A program made the translations under genes and the position numbers. A stretch of 64,000 bases of DNA from Loktanella salsilacus (lineage in GTDB: Bacteria > Pseudomonadota > Alphaproteobacteria > Rhodobacterales > Rhodobacteraceae), in assembly GCF_900114485.1 (NCBI RefSeq), contig NZ_FOTF01000008.1:1-64000 (forward strand), written 5' to 3'. Below the pieces are notes generated by a model that saw nothing but the letters and a program-made list of their open reading frames with translations, did no database searches and had not been told where the DNA came from. Below are positions 8,102 to 17,702 of this stretch, piece by piece; within the stretch, counting starts at the first letter, position 1; every line of letters starts with the position of its first letter.

Positions 8102-9172
8102 ATGGGCTTCGCACCTGACGACACTGAAAGACTGGCGCGCGCCCGCGCTGACCTGCGAATGGGCGTGCCCGTCGTCGTGGCAGGCATGGGCGTCATGCTC
8201 GCGGCAGAGACGCTGCAACCCGCCCGCCTGACCCTGCTGCACGGCATGGGGGCCGCTGTCGCGATCACCGATTGGCGCGCGCAAACGCTGAAAGTCGCAG
8301 CCTACGACGGCGATGTCGCCCGCATCGCCCTGCCTGCGGATGCCGATGCCCGCTGGGTCACTGCGCTGGCCAATCCCGCCGACGACCTGCGAAGCCCGAT
8401 GAAGGGCCCCCTGCGTGCCCAGCGCGGCGGTGACGCCGACCTTGCCCGCGCGGCTGTCACCCTGTGCAAATCCGCCCGCCTACTGCCGGCCGCCGTGATT
8501 GCCCCGCTGGACGATACCGCCCGTTTTGCCGCAGAGCACGGCCTGACCGTCGTCGACGCCGCCGCCGTACGGACGACCGAAATGTCGCCCCTGCACGGCA
8601 TCGTCAGCGCCCGCTTGCCCATGTCGGTGTCCGAGGCGGGACGCCTACACGTCTTTCGCCCGGATGACGGCGGAGAAGAGCACTACGCTGTCGAGATCGG
8701 CCAACCCGACCGCAGCAAACCCGTCCTCGCGCGTCTGCACTCTGCCTGTTTTACCGGCGATCTGCTCGGCAGCCTGAAATGCGACTGCGGCCCGCAGCTG
8801 CGCGGCGCGTTGGCGCAAATGGGCACCGAAGGCCACGGCGTGCTGCTTTATCTGAACCAAGAGGGCCGCGGCATCGGCCTTGCGAACAAAATGCGCGCCT
8901 ATGCCCTGCAGGACCAAGGCTATGACACGGTCGAAGCCAACCATCGCCTTGGCTTTCACGATGACGAACGCGATTTTCGCATCGGTGCGGCGATTTTGAA
9001 ACAAATGGGCTTTGGTGCCGTCCGCCTGCTGACAAACAACCCGGCGAAGATTGCCCGCATGGAAGCCTCTGGCGTGTCCGTCGTCGAACGCGTCCCGCTG
9101 AAGGTCGGCGAGAATGCGCACAACCATGCCTATCTGGCGACGAAGGCCGCAAAGTCTGGGCATTTGCTATGA
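8102..9172 (+). CDS. ribA: GTP cyclohydrolase II with N-terminal extension
   Basis: RibA opens GTP to start riboflavin biosynthesis. The C-terminal ~200 residues are a full GTP cyclohydrolase II: zinc cysteines C216, C227 and C229 ([13 protein letters not shown]), the nucleotide loop [10 protein letters not shown], and LLTNNPAKI. The N-terminal ~160 residues are absent from E. coli RibA. They begin like RibB ([13 protein letters not shown]) but lack the acidic DDEDRENE motif needed for DHBP synthase, so this half is probably not a catalytic RibB. Total 356 residues. Start ATG at 8102. A copy of the window's hairpin repeat follows shortly after the stop. Confidence 0.93.
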   Translation: MGFAPDDTERLARARADLRMGVPVVVAGMGVMLAAETLQPARLTLLHGMGAAVAITDWRAQTLKVAAYDGDVARIALPADADARWVTALANPADDLRSPMKGPLRAQRGGDADLARAAVTLCKSARLLPAAVIAPLDDTARFAAEHGLTVVDAAAVRTTEMSPLHGIVSARLPMSVSEAGRLHVFRPDDGGEEHYAVEIGQPDRSKPVLARLHSACFTGDLLGSLKCDCGPQLRGALAQMGTEGHGVLLYLNQEGRGIGLANKMRAYALQDQGYDTVEANHRLGFHDDERDFRIGAAILKQMGFGAVRLLTNNPAKIARMEASGVSVVERVPLKVGENAHNHAYLATKAAKSGHLL

Positions 9173-9185
9173 ACTTTGGACGCTC

Positions 9186-9214
9186 CGCTGGGAGTATTTG
9201 GGGCAAGATGATGC
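9186..9214 (+). repeat. Dispersed 3'-end repeat, copy A
   Basis: GCTGGGAGTATTTGGGGCAAGATGATG, starting about 14 bases after the ribA stop. It matches the core GGAGTATTT..GGC(A/C)AGATGA shared with six other sites in this window. Confidence 0.7.
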
Positions 9215-9227
9215 GAAAGGTCCGGGC

Positions 9228-9722
9228 ATGAAGGCAGCTGATCTGGTTGTGACGCCAACCCACCTGCGGTTCTTGGGGCGGCAGTTTCCACGCACCATCG
9301 GGCGCGGCGGGTTTACGAATCGCAAAGTCGAAGGCGACGGCGCGACCCCGCGCGGGGTGCACCGGATTGTCGGCATGCTGTATCGCCCTGACCGCATAGC
9401 GCAGCCCGCTGATTGGGCAGTGCCGATCAGGCCGGGCGATCTGTGGTCGGATGATGTGCGCGACGTCGATTACAACATGATGGTGCGCGTGCCGCACGCC
9501 TTTAGCCACGAGGATCTGCGCCGCGCCGATCCGATGTATGATGTGGTCATTATCACCGACTGGAACTGGCCTTATGCGGTCAAGGGGCGCGGCTCTGCGA
9601 TTTTCATACACCAGTGGCGCGGCAAAGGGCGGCCCACCGCAGGCTGCGTGGCCTTGTCACGTGCCCATCTGCACTGGATTGCGCCCCGGATTAAGCATAA
9701 CACGCGGCTTGTTATCGCTTAA
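9228..9722 (+). CDS. L,D-transpeptidase (YkuD) family protein
   Basis: A 164-residue YkuD-fold protein carrying the catalytic HxnG...SxGC region as F-I-H128-Q-W and T-A-G-C140-V. L,D-transpeptidases crosslink peptidoglycan stem peptides or attach proteins to them. No signal peptide is visible. Short cytoplasmic-looking YkuD proteins of this type are common in alphaproteobacteria and their substrate is unclear. The ATG at 9228 is taken because AAAGG lies just upstream; the longer frame overlaps ribA and the repeat. Confidence 0.85.
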   Translation: MKAADLVVTPTHLRFLGRQFPRTIGRGGFTNRKVEGDGATPRGVHRIVGMLYRPDRIAQPADWAVPIRPGDLWSDDVRDVDYNMMVRVPHAFSHEDLRRADPMYDVVIITDWNWPYAVKGRGSAIFIHQWRGKGRPTAGCVALSRAHLHWIAPRIKHNTRLVIA

Positions 9723-9768
9723 CGCTGGACCTTTGGGGCAGAACACGTCCAAACGAGAGGACCATGCG

Positions 9769-10272
9769 ATGAAAACCCAAGGCCACTTCATGACCCTAGA
9801 TCAAATCGAACAGCTTCCCTACCGCCCCTGCGTCGGCGTTATGCTGGCCAATCCGCGCGGCCACGTCTTTGTCGGCCAGCGGTTGGATCGTGACAGCGAC
9901 GCTTGGCAAATGCCCCAAGGCGGCGTCGATGCCGGCGAAAACTGCCGCGACGCCGCCCTGCGCGAGCTGTGGGAAGAAACCGGTGTCAGCGAAAAGCTGG
10001 TGAGCATCGAGGCGGAAACGCGCGGTTTGATTCGCTATGACCTGCCGCATGATCTGGTTGGCAAGGCTTGGGGCGGCAAGTATCGCGGGCAAGAGCAAAA
10101 GTGGTTCCTGCTGCGCTTTCACGGCACCGACGCCGATGTGAACATCGCCACAGACCACCCAGAGTTTTCCGCGTGGAAGTGGCTGCCTAAGGACCAACTG
10201 GTCGATAACATCGTCCCCTTCAAACGCGCCGTGTATGAGCAGGTTCTGGCAGAGCTGGGGGTCAAGCTGTGA
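9769..10272 (+). CDS. rppH: RNA pyrophosphohydrolase RppH (Nudix)
   Basis: RppH removes pyrophosphate from 5'-triphosphate mRNA ends and so triggers decay. The 167-residue protein has [11 protein letters not shown], the Nudix box G51-G-V-D...REL.EE.G (51-73), and WKWLPKDQL plus the [10 protein letters not shown]-terminus typical of RppH. ATG 9769 has GAGAGG 8 bases upstream; an internal ATG at 9790 (MTLDQIEQ) is a possible alternative. The stop overlaps the GTG start of the next gene (GTGA). Confidence 0.93.
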   Translation: MKTQGHFMTLDQIEQLPYRPCVGVMLANPRGHVFVGQRLDRDSDAWQMPQGGVDAGENCRDAALRELWEETGVSEKLVSIEAETRGLIRYDLPHDLVGKAWGGKYRGQEQKWFLLRFHGTDADVNIATDHPEFSAWKWLPKDQLVDNIVPFKRAVYEQVLAELGVKL

Positions 10273-10733
10273 AAACGCTGCTGACCATTGCCGCGCTGCT
10301 GACGGCATCTCAGGCGCAGGCCCTGTCCTGCATGCGCCCTGACGCGGCCACCAGCTTTGATCAGGCCAGCGCCAGCGAATTTCCCTACCTTGTCCTGACC
10401 GGCACCTTGACCGCTCCACCTGCGAGCGGCACCACGGAAAGCAAGCCTGTGTCATTGCTGGGCACCCTGACCGGACAGGGCCTGACCACAGACGGCTTCA
10501 CGGCCCCCTTTGACGGCAACGTCGTCCTGCAGGTCACCTGCGCGGGTCCATGGTGCGGCAGCGCGCCAGCATCAGGCCCGTTCCTTGCCTTTGCCCGGAT
10601 CGACGGGGAAACCCCGGTAATCGAATTGGACGCCTGCGGCAACTGGCTCTTCCCTGCCCCGGATCAGGCGACACTGGACCGCCTGACCACCTGCATGCAG
10701 AACGGTGCTTGCTCAGCGCAGCCGGTTCAGTAA
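10269..10733 (+). CDS. Conserved hypothetical secreted cysteine-rich protein
   Basis: This 154-residue protein starts at a GTG that overlaps the rppH stop. It has a clear Sec signal ([18 protein letters not shown]) and seven cysteines in the mature part ([30 protein letters not shown]). The cysteine count suggests disulfide-stabilised periplasmic folding. I do not recognise a named domain. Its last 21 bases overlap the 3' end of the convergent transglycosylase gene. Function unknown; coupling to rppH is positional only. Confidence 0.75.
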   Translation: MKTLLTIAALLTASQAQALSCMRPDAATSFDQASASEFPYLVLTGTLTAPPASGTTESKPVSLLGTLTGQGLTTDGFTAPFDGNVVLQVTCAGPWCGSAPASGPFLAFARIDGETPVIELDACGNWLFPAPDQATLDRLTTCMQNGACSAQPVQ

Positions 10734-11954
10734 CGTCAAGCTCGCATAGCCATCCGGCGGCAAGCCGCGGCTGGTCTGAAACGCACGAATTGCCCGGCGC
10801 GAACCTGGTCCAATCTTGCCATCCACGCCGCCCGTATCATGGCCGGCCGCCGTCAGACGCTGCTGCAGCTCGATCCGCTCTGCCCGCTTCAAACTGCGCT
10901 CTCCGGCGACAAAGGGGCGCTGCAACGGCTCCATCCCTTTAATCCGATCCCCCAGATGGCCGACGCCAATGATGTAGGCTTCGGCGTTATTATAGCGGCT
11001 GATAACGTCAAAGTTGCGGAACACCAAAAACGCCGGCCCGCCTGCGCCAGTCGGCGTGATCAGGCCGGCCGTGCCATGATCCCGCACAGCCCGGCCGTCA
11101 GTTCCGACAACGCCCAAGGCCGCCCAAGCGCTCGCCCGTTGCTTCACACTCCGCGCGGTTTTGCTGTAATCGAATCCGCGCGGCAGGCGCACCTCAACAC
11201 CCCACGGCTGCCCCTTGGTCCAGCCAAAGTTCGCCAGATAAGCCGCCGTGGATGCCAACGCATCACTCGGATCGTTCGACCAGATATCGCGCCGCCCGTC
11301 GCCCGTAAAATCAACGGCGTAGGCGGCATAACTGGACGGCATAAATTGCGTATGCCCCATCGCACCTGCCCAGCTTCCGGTCATATTCTGCGGCGTCGTA
11401 TCACCGCGCTGCAAAATCTTAAGCGCCGCAATCAGCTGATCTTCAAAAAACCGCCCGCGCCGCCCCTCATACGACAACGTCGCCAAGGTCGACACCAGCG
11501 GCACACTGCCCCGCCGCTTGCCAAAGTTGCTCTCCATCCCCCAAACAGCCAGCACGACATGACGGTCCACGCCGTAGGCCGCCTCAATCCGTTCAAGCAG
11601 ATCGCCATACTGCACCAACATCGCGCGCCCGGTGGCCACGCGGTCATCACTTGCAGCCGTGGCCATGTATTCGGAAAGTGGCTTTGTGAATTCCGCCTGA
11701 TTGCGGTCCAGTGCGATGCTGTCAGGAATGAACCCCGCATTGGCGAAGGCCGCATCAAAGGTCGCCGCCGACACACCTTTCCCCAGCGCCCGTGGCCGGA
11801 ACGCCCGCACCCAAGCATCAAAGCCCGCATCGGGCACTTGCGCATACGTCCGTCCCGGCGTCGCTGCAGGTCGCAGTTCGGGCCGCAGAGTGCTGTCAGG
11901 TGCGCCCCAGGCAGCTGTGGACAGGGAAACAGCAATTACAAAAGCAAAGCGCAT
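10713..11954 (-). CDS. Lytic murein transglycosylase (MltB-like) with peptidoglycan-binding domain
   Basis: The 413-residue periplasmic enzyme cleaves the glycan strand to form 1,6-anhydroMurNAc. A signal peptide (MRFAFVIAVSLSTAAWG) is followed by the SLT_2/MltB domain (about 40-330), with catalytic E141 in VWGMESNFG and the conserved GAMGHTQFMPSSY and GDGRRDIW segments. A C-terminal PG_binding_1 domain (about 355-412; VDGKIGPGSRRAIRAFQ) follows. ATG 11954 is preferred over the TTG one codon upstream. No lipobox is present, so it is soluble, unlike E. coli MltB. Confidence 0.9.
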   Translation of the reverse strand: MRFAFVIAVSLSTAAWGAPDSTLRPELRPAATPGRTYAQVPDAGFDAWVRAFRPRALGKGVSAATFDAAFANAGFIPDSIALDRNQAEFTKPLSEYMATAASDDRVATGRAMLVQYGDLLERIEAAYGVDRHVVLAVWGMESNFGKRRGSVPLVSTLATLSYEGRRGRFFEDQLIAALKILQRGDTTPQNMTGSWAGAMGHTQFMPSSYAAYAVDFTGDGRRDIWSNDPSDALASTAAYLANFGWTKGQPWGVEVRLPRGFDYSKTARSVKQRASAWAALGVVGTDGRAVRDHGTAGLITPTGAGGPAFLVFRNFDVISRYNNAEAYIIGVGHLGDRIKGMEPLQRPFVAGERSLKRAERIELQQRLTAAGHDTGGVDGKIGPGSRRAIRAFQTSRGLPPDGYASLTLLNRLR

Positions 11955-12059
11955 CAAAAATCGGTCCGGTCAGTCAGGGGTCATTGGCACCGACCGTAGC
12001 ACGGCGTGCCTGCCATCCAACCCCGGATCTATGCCCTAGCGCTTTGATGCCGCATCCGC

Positions 12060-12095
12060 ATTCACCTTGCCAAATAAACTCCCGCCGGAGGCATC
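12060..12095 (-). repeat. Dispersed 3'-end repeat, copy B
   Basis: Read on the minus strand: GATGCCTCCGGCGGGAG TTTATTTGGCAAGGTGAAT. It lies about 30 bases past the rnr stop in the same orientation as rnr. CTCC-GGCG-GGAG forms a small hairpin before the T-rich core. Confidence 0.75.
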
Positions 12096-12125
12096 TTTCA
12101 CCAACCGCAACCGCCGCGACCCGGC

Positions 12126-14375
12126 TTAGCGCGCTTTGCGAACCCGGCTGACCTTACGCGCCGTCTTGGCGTTTTTTTTCTTTGCAGACCCCTGTTTAAA
12201 CCGCGGCGGCTTGCCGCGCCCCGCAGGCGAGCCTTTAGGCTGCGTGCGACCGTCCAGCTCTAGCAGCTCTACAATCAGACCACCTGTGATCGGTGCAGCC
12301 TCTACCAGCCGCACGCGGGCGCGTTGGCCTAGGCCAATCGCATGGCCTGTCTCGCTGCCGGTTAGGGTCTGGGTATCGGCGTCGTAATGAAAATACTCAC
12401 GCCCCAAATTACGGATCGGGATCATACCATCCGCGCCCGTTCCGTCGAGCTTGACGAAGACACCGAACTTCGCGATTCCGCTGATCCGGCCGCCAAATTC
12501 GGCACCAACATGCTCTGACAAAAACGCCGCCAGATAGCGGTCCGTCGTGTCCCGCTCGGCCATCATCGACCGGCGTTCTGTATCGGAAATCTGTTTCGCC
12601 GTCTCATCCAGATGCTCGATATCCCAAGGCGACAAGCCATCTTTGCCCCAGCCATGCGCCGCGATAAGCGCGCGGTGCACGATCAAATCGGAATACCGCC
12701 GGATCGGAGAGGTGAAGTGCGCGTAGTTCAGCAGCGCCAAACCGAAATGGCCAAAGTTTTCAGCGTTATAATAGGCCTGCGTCATGCTGCGTAGGGTCGC
12801 GATATTGATCAGCTCGTCCGCATCCGTCCCCTGCGCTTGCGCCAGCAAACGGTTCAAATGCGCGGTCTTCAGAACCTGCCCCTTGGCCAGCACCAGACCC
12901 GATGCTTCGGCCACCTCGCGTAGGGCATCCAGCTTGGTCGGGCTCGGCTCTTCATGAACCCTGAACAGCAGCGGCGTTTTCTTGGCGATCAGTGTTTCCG
13001 CCGCACAGACATTGGCAAGGACCATGAATTCCTCGATCAGCCGGTGCGCATCAAGGCGTTCCTTGAAGTTCACAGCCGTGACCTTGCCGTCCTCGTCCAG
13101 TTCGATCCGGCGTTCCGGCAGATCAAGGTCAAGCGGTTGCCGCGCCACACGCGCCTTGGCCAATGCGGCATAGGCCGCATAAAGCGGTTTAATGATCGTC
13201 TCGACCAGTGGCGCGGTTTTGTCGTCAGGAATGCCATCCATCGCCGCCTGCGCCTGCTCGTAATTCAGCGATGCGATAGAATTCATGATACCGCGGTGGA
13301 ATTCATGGCTGATCTTATTGCCATGCGCGTCGACCTTCATCGCCACAGCAAGACAGGCGCGGTCGACGTTTTCGTGCAACGAACACAAATCGCCCGACAG
13401 CGTATCGGGCAGCATCGGCACAACGCGGTCTGGGAAATAAGTGGAATTGCCACGGTTCCGTGCCTCGCGGTCAAGCTCTGACCCCGGGGTGACGTAATGC
13501 GCCACATCAGCAATCGCGACCCAGATGGTGAAACTGCCATCGTCATGCGCGTCGACATAACAGGCGTCATCGCGGTCGCGGGCGTCGACGGGGTCGATGG
13601 TCAGCAAGTCAATCTGGCGCAAATCGGTGCGCCCCTTGATGCTGGCCGGCTTAGCGGCGTCCGCCTCTGCCACGACGGCATCAGGGAAATGGTCGGGGAT
13701 GCCGTGCTGGTGAATGGCAATCAGGCTCACCGCGCGTGGCCCGGTGGGATCGCCAAGGCGGCTGACAATCTTTGCCTTGGGCAGGCCCATGCGGCCCTTG
13801 GGTCCGGTCTGCTCTGCCTCGACCAGCTCGCCATCCTTGGCCCCGCCAGTCGCGCCGGCAGGGATGATGAATTCGTTGCTTGAGCCTTTGTCGATCGGCA
13901 TCACGCGTCCGCCGTCAGACCCCGCGCGATAGACGCCAAGAATACGCTCTGGGTTCGTACCAATCCGCCGGATCATCCGCGCCTCGTAGGCGTGCTGTTC
14001 TCCGGGTGTGGCGGTCAGGCGTGCCAAAATGCGATCCCCTGCGCCCAGCGCGGGGTCAGAGGATTTCAGCGTCATCAAGATACGCGGCGGCGGGGCGGCG
14101 TCGTTCCAGTCGACGGGGCGGGCATAGATATCGCCGTCAGCGTCCGGCGCTTCGACCTGCAACACGGACACGGGCGGCAGTTTTTGCGCATCACGGTACG
14201 ACGAGCGGCGCTTGGCCAGCAGGCCCTCTGCCTCCATCTCGCGCAGGACTTGCTTGAGCAGGACGCGGTCTGCCCCCTTAATGCCAAAGGCCCGCGCGAT
14301 GTCGCGCTTGGCCGCTTGGGTGGGATTGTCCGCGATGAACGCGAGGATGTCGGTCTTGGAGGGGATCTGTGTCAT
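12126..14375 (-). CDS. rnr: Ribonuclease R
   Basis: This 749-residue 3'-5' exoribonuclease degrades structured RNA. It has an N-terminal helix-turn-helix (about 1-60), cold-shock domains (about 70-240), and the RNB catalytic domain with D261, D267, D269 and D270 in DPVDARDRDD. An S1 domain (about 625-705; ISGIAKFGVFVKLDG) and a lysine/arginine-rich tail (KKKNAKTARKVSRVRKAR) follow. ATG at 14375. It appears to be a single-gene unit, with copies B and C of the repeat at either side. Confidence 0.95.
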   Translation of the reverse strand: MTQIPSKTDILAFIADNPTQAAKRDIARAFGIKGADRVLLKQVLREMEAEGLLAKRRSSYRDAQKLPPVSVLQVEAPDADGDIYARPVDWNDAAPPPRILMTLKSSDPALGAGDRILARLTATPGEQHAYEARMIRRIGTNPERILGVYRAGSDGGRVMPIDKGSSNEFIIPAGATGGAKDGELVEAEQTGPKGRMGLPKAKIVSRLGDPTGPRAVSLIAIHQHGIPDHFPDAVVAEADAAKPASIKGRTDLRQIDLLTIDPVDARDRDDACYVDAHDDGSFTIWVAIADVAHYVTPGSELDREARNRGNSTYFPDRVVPMLPDTLSGDLCSLHENVDRACLAVAMKVDAHGNKISHEFHRGIMNSIASLNYEQAQAAMDGIPDDKTAPLVETIIKPLYAAYAALAKARVARQPLDLDLPERRIELDEDGKVTAVNFKERLDAHRLIEEFMVLANVCAAETLIAKKTPLLFRVHEEPSPTKLDALREVAEASGLVLAKGQVLKTAHLNRLLAQAQGTDADELINIATLRSMTQAYYNAENFGHFGLALLNYAHFTSPIRRYSDLIVHRALIAAHGWGKDGLSPWDIEHLDETAKQISDTERRSMMAERDTTDRYLAAFLSEHVGAEFGGRISGIAKFGVFVKLDGTGADGMIPIRNLGREYFHYDADTQTLTGSETGHAIGLGQRARVRLVEAAPITGGLIVELLELDGRTQPKGSPAGRGKPPRFKQGSAKKKNAKTARKVSRVRKAR

Positions 14376-14445
14376 GCCGGGGCATCTAGCACGGCAATAG
14401 GTGGGCGCCCATGTTTTATGTCATGTATCCGGAGCTGCCCTTGGA

Positions 14446-14492
14446 CCGGGGCCAGCCCCGGACCCCGGAGTATTTTTGGCCAGATGATGCGG
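14446..14492 (+). repeat. Dispersed 3'-end repeat, copy C, with strong hairpin
   Basis: CCGGGGC-CA-GCCCCGG is followed by ACCCCGGAGTATTTTTGGCCAGATGATGCGG. The hairpin plus TATTTTT looks like a terminator on the + strand. It ends two bases from the dapE stop, in the opposite orientation to dapE. Confidence 0.75.
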
Positions 14493-14494
14493 AT

Positions 14495-15643
14495 CTAGGC
14501 GAAGTAGTCGCGCAGGATGCGGGCGTAGATCGATTTGAGGGCGATAATATCGGCTACGGGGACCTTTTCATCGACCATATGCATCGTTTTGCCAACAAGG
14601 CCGAATTCGACGACGGGGCAATGATCCTTGACGAAGCGCGCATCCGAGGTGCCGCCGGAGGTGGAGAGTTCGGGCGTTTTGCCAGTTTCCGCTTTGACAG
14701 CTTTTCCGATCAGGTCCGACAGGGTGCCGGGCGGGGTCAGGAAGCTTTCGCCGCTGATTTTGATCTTCATCTCGATACGGATGCCAGTGTCTGCGGCAAC
14801 GGCGTCCAGTTCGGATTGCATCCAATCGGTCAGGGCCGCGCCAGTGTGGTCGTCGTTAAAGCGGATGTTGACGGCAGCGCGGCAGGTGGCAGGGATCACA
14901 TTGGTGGCGGGGTTGCCGGTGTCCATTGTGACGATGGCCAGTGACGACGGATCGAAATGGTCGGTGCTATCGTCCAGCGTATGACTAGCAAGGCGGTCCA
15001 TCAGGCGGGCCATGGCGGGCAGCGGGTTTTTAGCGCGGTGGGGATAGGCGGAATGGCCTTGCTGCCCGTGAAAGGTGAACCAAGCGGTCATAGAGCCGCG
15101 GCGACCGATCTTCATCGCCTCGCCCATGTGGTTGGGGCTGGTGGGTTCACCGACAAGGCAGTCGGTCATCTGTTCATTGTTGGCGGCCATCCAGTCCAGC
15201 AGAGCAGTGGTTCCGTCGAGAGCGTCCGCCTCTTCATCGCCAGTGATCGCGAGGATCACGGCACCATCGGGCGGGGTTTCGGCGACGAAGTCGCAGGCGG
15301 CAGCGACGAAGGCAGCGACGCCGGATTTCATATCGGTGGACCCGCGTCCCCACAGGAAGCCGTCCTTAATTTCCGCACCGAAGGGGTCGACGGTCCAGTC
15401 ACCCGGGTTGCCGATGGGCACGACGTCAGTGTGACCATTGAAGCCAAAGCTGCGGTTCGCGCCTTTCCGGCCCCAGCGGGCAAACAGGTTTGCGATACCG
15501 CCGCGGTCAACGCGGGTGCAGTCGAAGCCGTTTTCCGTCAAAAGTTGTTCCAGCAGGACCAACGCGCCGCCCTCTGCAGGGGTGACGGAGTTGCAGCGCA
15601 CGAGGCGCGCGGTCAGGTCTACGGGGTCAATCGGCGTTGTCAT
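14495..15643 (-). CDS. dapE: Succinyl-diaminopimelate desuccinylase
   Basis: DapE releases succinate from N-succinyl-L,L-diaminopimelate in the lysine/peptidoglycan pathway. The 382 residues carry M20 metallopeptidase motifs: GHTDVVP (zinc His, about 70), [11 protein letters not shown] (about 103), the catalytic/bridging glutamates in TGDEEADA, and the C-terminal zinc His in KTMHMVDE. A dimerisation domain (about 180-295) lies between. ATG 15643. dapD lies 1.1 kb upstream on the same strand with three small genes between; dapC is elsewhere in the window. Confidence 0.95.
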   Translation of the reverse strand: MTTPIDPVDLTARLVRCNSVTPAEGGALVLLEQLLTENGFDCTRVDRGGIANLFARWGRKGANRSFGFNGHTDVVPIGNPGDWTVDPFGAEIKDGFLWGRGSTDMKSGVAAFVAAACDFVAETPPDGAVILAITGDEEADALDGTTALLDWMAANNEQMTDCLVGEPTSPNHMGEAMKIGRRGSMTAWFTFHGQQGHSAYPHRAKNPLPAMARLMDRLASHTLDDSTDHFDPSSLAIVTMDTGNPATNVIPATCRAAVNIRFNDDHTGAALTDWMQSELDAVAADTGIRIEMKIKISGESFLTPPGTLSDLIGKAVKAETGKTPELSTSGGTSDARFVKDHCPVVEFGLVGKTMHMVDEKVPVADIIALKSIYARILRDYFA

Positions 15644-15708
15644 GGCAAGCTCCTGTCGCAGTTGCGATAGGGGTAGCGCTGCGGCGAGCCGGATGCAAAT
15701 GTTGGTGG

Positions 15709-16053
15709 TTAGTGGACTGCTGCGTCGTCGTCTTCGTCGCCGAAGAAGGGCGTCATCTGCGCGACAATGACGCTGTTTTCGTCCAAGGCGCGCTGCATCA
15801 GCTCTCGCTCTGCGTCGTCGATGTCGTGGCCTTCGGCAAGGCGTTCGTCCAGCGTGCCGTAGCCGGACACGTCCAGCGGCGACAGATCGGCCTGCTTCAG
15901 GATCGCGACGGTTTCGCGCACGGCTTCAGCCTCGTCCACGCCAGAGGCGTAGCACATAAGAGCCGCCCCGGTCGCGTCCTTGGGCAGACCGTCGTCAATG
16001 CTGCGGCCGACTTCGACGAGCAGCGTGTAAACCTGTTGAGTACGTTTATTCAT
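15709..16053 (-). CDS. Conserved hypothetical acidic protein
   Basis: A 114-residue acidic, soluble, mostly helical protein from ATG 16053 ([16 protein letters not shown]). The C-terminus ends in a run of Asp/Glu ([12 protein letters not shown]). No signal, membrane segment or cysteine motif was recognised. A longer start at 16089 exists but adds an unlikely arm. It lies 65 bases upstream of dapE in the same direction and could be cotranscribed. Function unknown. Confidence 0.65.
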   Translation of the reverse strand: MNKRTQQVYTLLVEVGRSIDDGLPKDATGAALMCYASGVDEAEAVRETVAILKQADLSPLDVSGYGTLDERLAEGHDIDDAERELMQRALDENSVIVAQMTPFFGDEDDDAAVH

Positions 16054-16110
16054 GCCGCGTGGCATCGCGCCAATGGCGGCACCTGTCAAGCGGGTTTGGG
16101 TGCAAATGCA

Positions 16111-16141
16111 AAACGGCGCGCAGGGGTGCTGCGCGCCGTTT
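16111..16141 (-). terminator. Rho-independent terminator after the GlsB-like gene
   Basis: 13-bp perfect stem (AAACGGCGCGCAG / CTGCGCGCCGTTT) with a 5-nt loop. Read on the minus strand it is followed by TGCATTTGC after the T-ended arm. It sits about 25 bases past the GlsB-like stop. Confidence 0.75.
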
Positions 16142-16164
16142 GCCGTATAACAGAGCCGTAAATC

Positions 16165-16413
16165 TTAGCGGCGGACCATCCGGGCCAGCCAGATGAGGAT
16201 GCAGGCGCCAATGAAGCCCACGATCAAGTAACCAAAGCTAAAGCTAGCGCCAGCGGCATAGAGGCCGAGCAGCGTGCCGAAGATAAAGTTGAACAAGATT
16301 GCGCCGACGATCCCCAGAAGGATGTTGGCCAGCAGGCCCATGTTGGATTTCATGAATTGTTCGGCAAGCCACCCTGCGATGCCACCGACGATAATTGCTG
16401 CGAGCCAGCCCAT
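16165..16413 (-). CDS. GlsB/YeaQ/YmgE-family stress-associated membrane protein
   Basis: An 82-residue protein with three hydrophobic segments and the glycine-rich pattern of the transglycosylase-associated/GlsB family (GGIAGWLAEQFMKS, LLGIVGAILFN, IGACILIWLARMVRR). Members are small inner-membrane proteins induced by stress; molecular function is not known. ATG 16413 has AAGGAAG upstream. A near-perfect GGAAC-N17-CGTT promoter lies 50-75 bases before the start, fitting stress induction. Confidence 0.88.
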   Translation of the reverse strand: MGWLAAIIVGGIAGWLAEQFMKSNMGLLANILLGIVGAILFNFIFGTLLGLYAAGASFSFGYLIVGFIGACILIWLARMVRR

Positions 16414-16462
16414 ATTGATCTTCCTTATGCGTTTTTGCCCCCTGTGGGGCATTCTGCGACAG

Positions 16463-16488
16463 AACGTCTCAGCTTTGGAAATGGTTCC
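16463..16488 (-). promoter_or_regulatory. EcfG-like promoter (GGAAC-N17-CGTT) before the GlsB-like gene
   Basis: On the minus strand, GGAAC (16488-16484) and CGTT (16466-16463) are separated by exactly 17 bases. This matches the general-stress sigma EcfG consensus of alphaproteobacteria. Predicted transcription would begin about 40 bases before the ATG. Confidence 0.65.
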
Positions 16489-16503
16489 CGATAGCGTGAA
16501 TGT

Positions 16504-16794
16504 TCAGTGAAGATCGGATTGGGGCGGCGTGGTGTCCTGCCACCGGGACCGGGTCGCCCACATAGAGGACGTGATCAGCACCAGTTGTAGCGGGGCAAAA
16601 AACAATACGAAGAGAGTGACGATGCGGGCCCAGATCGGCAGCGCCATCAGCGGGCTGTAGCCAAGCCAGAGGGCACCGATCAGCAAGGCAAGAAGGATGA
16701 CAGTGTCGCAGATGACCGGCACCCAAGCGCCAAGCCAGCTAGGCCGCACCCCGGCCGCGATAGTGCGGCGGGCCAAGGTGCGGCTTAGGATCAT
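16504..16794 (-). CDS. Small hypothetical inner-membrane protein
   Basis: This 96-residue protein has two or three transmembrane helices (about 20-45, 47-78) and basic N-terminal flanks (ILSRTLARRTIAAGVRPSW). Its ATG overlaps the dapD stop (TAATG), so translation is coupled to dapD. I recognise no family. Coupling to a lysine/peptidoglycan gene suggests an envelope role, but this is positional inference only. Confidence 0.7.
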   Translation of the reverse strand: MILSRTLARRTIAAGVRPSWLGAWVPVICDTVILLALLIGALWLGYSPLMALPIWARIVTLFVLFFAPLQLVLITSSMWATRSRWQDTTPPQSDLH

Positions 16795-17621
16795 TAGTCG
16801 CGCAGCAGCTCGTTGATGCCGGTCTTAGAGCGGGTCCGCTCGTCGACGCGCTTTACGATCACGGCGCAATAAAGGTTGATGCCGTTCTTGGATGGCATGG
16901 TGCCTGCGACGACGACGGAATAGGGCGGGACTTCGCCGTAAGTGACTTCGCCTGTTTCGCGGTCAACGATCTTGGTGGACTGGCCGATGTAGACGCCCAT
17001 GCCAAGGACGGAACCTTCGCGGATGATGCAGCCTTCGACGACTTCAGAGCGGGCACCGATAAAGCAGTTGTCTTCGATGATCGTGGGGCCAGCCTGCATG
17101 GGCTCCAGCACGCCGCCGATGCCAACGCCGCCGGACAGGTGGACGTTCTTACCGATCTGGGCGCAGCTGCCGACGGTGGCCCAGCCATCAACCATCGTGC
17201 CTTCGCCAACGTAGGCACCAAGGTTCACGAAGGACGGCATCAGGACCACACCGGGGGCGATATAGGCAGAGCGGCGCACGATGCTGCCAGGAACAGCACG
17301 GAAGCCTGCGGCGCGCCACTGGTTTTCGCCCCAACCGTCGAACTTGGACGGGACCTTGTCCCACCATGTTGTGCCGCCGTTGCCGCCGCTGATCGGCTCC
17401 ATGTCGTTCAGGCGGAAGGACAGCAGGACCGCCTTTTTCGCCCACTGGTTCACATGCCACGATCCGTCGTCCTGCTTTTCTGCGACGCGCAGTTTGCCGG
17501 AGTCGAGGGCGTTCAGGGTGTCATTGATCGCGTCGCGGACCTCGCCTGTGGTCGCGGTAGTGATGGTATCACGGGCGTCCCATGCGGATTCGATGGCGGT
17601 TTCCAGGGCGGCGTTGGACAT
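16794..17621 (-). CDS. dapD: 2,3,4,5-tetrahydropyridine-2,6-dicarboxylate N-succinyltransferase
   Basis: DapD succinylates tetrahydrodipicolinate, committing it to the succinylase branch of DAP/lysine synthesis. Starting at ATG 17621 it has 275 residues, the usual length. An N-terminal helical domain (1-95) is followed by left-handed beta-helix hexapeptide repeats (about 105-230; [34 protein letters not shown]) and the C-terminal [13 protein letters not shown]. The upstream frame to 17717 is not needed. The divergent LOG gene begins 81 bases away. Confidence 0.95.
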   Translation of the reverse strand: MSNAALETAIESAWDARDTITTATTGEVRDAINDTLNALDSGKLRVAEKQDDGSWHVNQWAKKAVLLSFRLNDMEPISGGNGGTTWWDKVPSKFDGWGENQWRAAGFRAVPGSIVRRSAYIAPGVVLMPSFVNLGAYVGEGTMVDGWATVGSCAQIGKNVHLSGGVGIGGVLEPMQAGPTIIEDNCFIGARSEVVEGCIIREGSVLGMGVYIGQSTKIVDRETGEVTYGEVPPYSVVVAGTMPSKNGINLYCAVIVKRVDERTRSKTGINELLRD

Positions 17622-17702
17622 GGGCGGACCTCTTTGCTGGTTCTGACAGTTGGCACGGGCTATAGACGCGGAGGCTCTGCCGCGCAATCTTAAGGACGTT
17701 TC

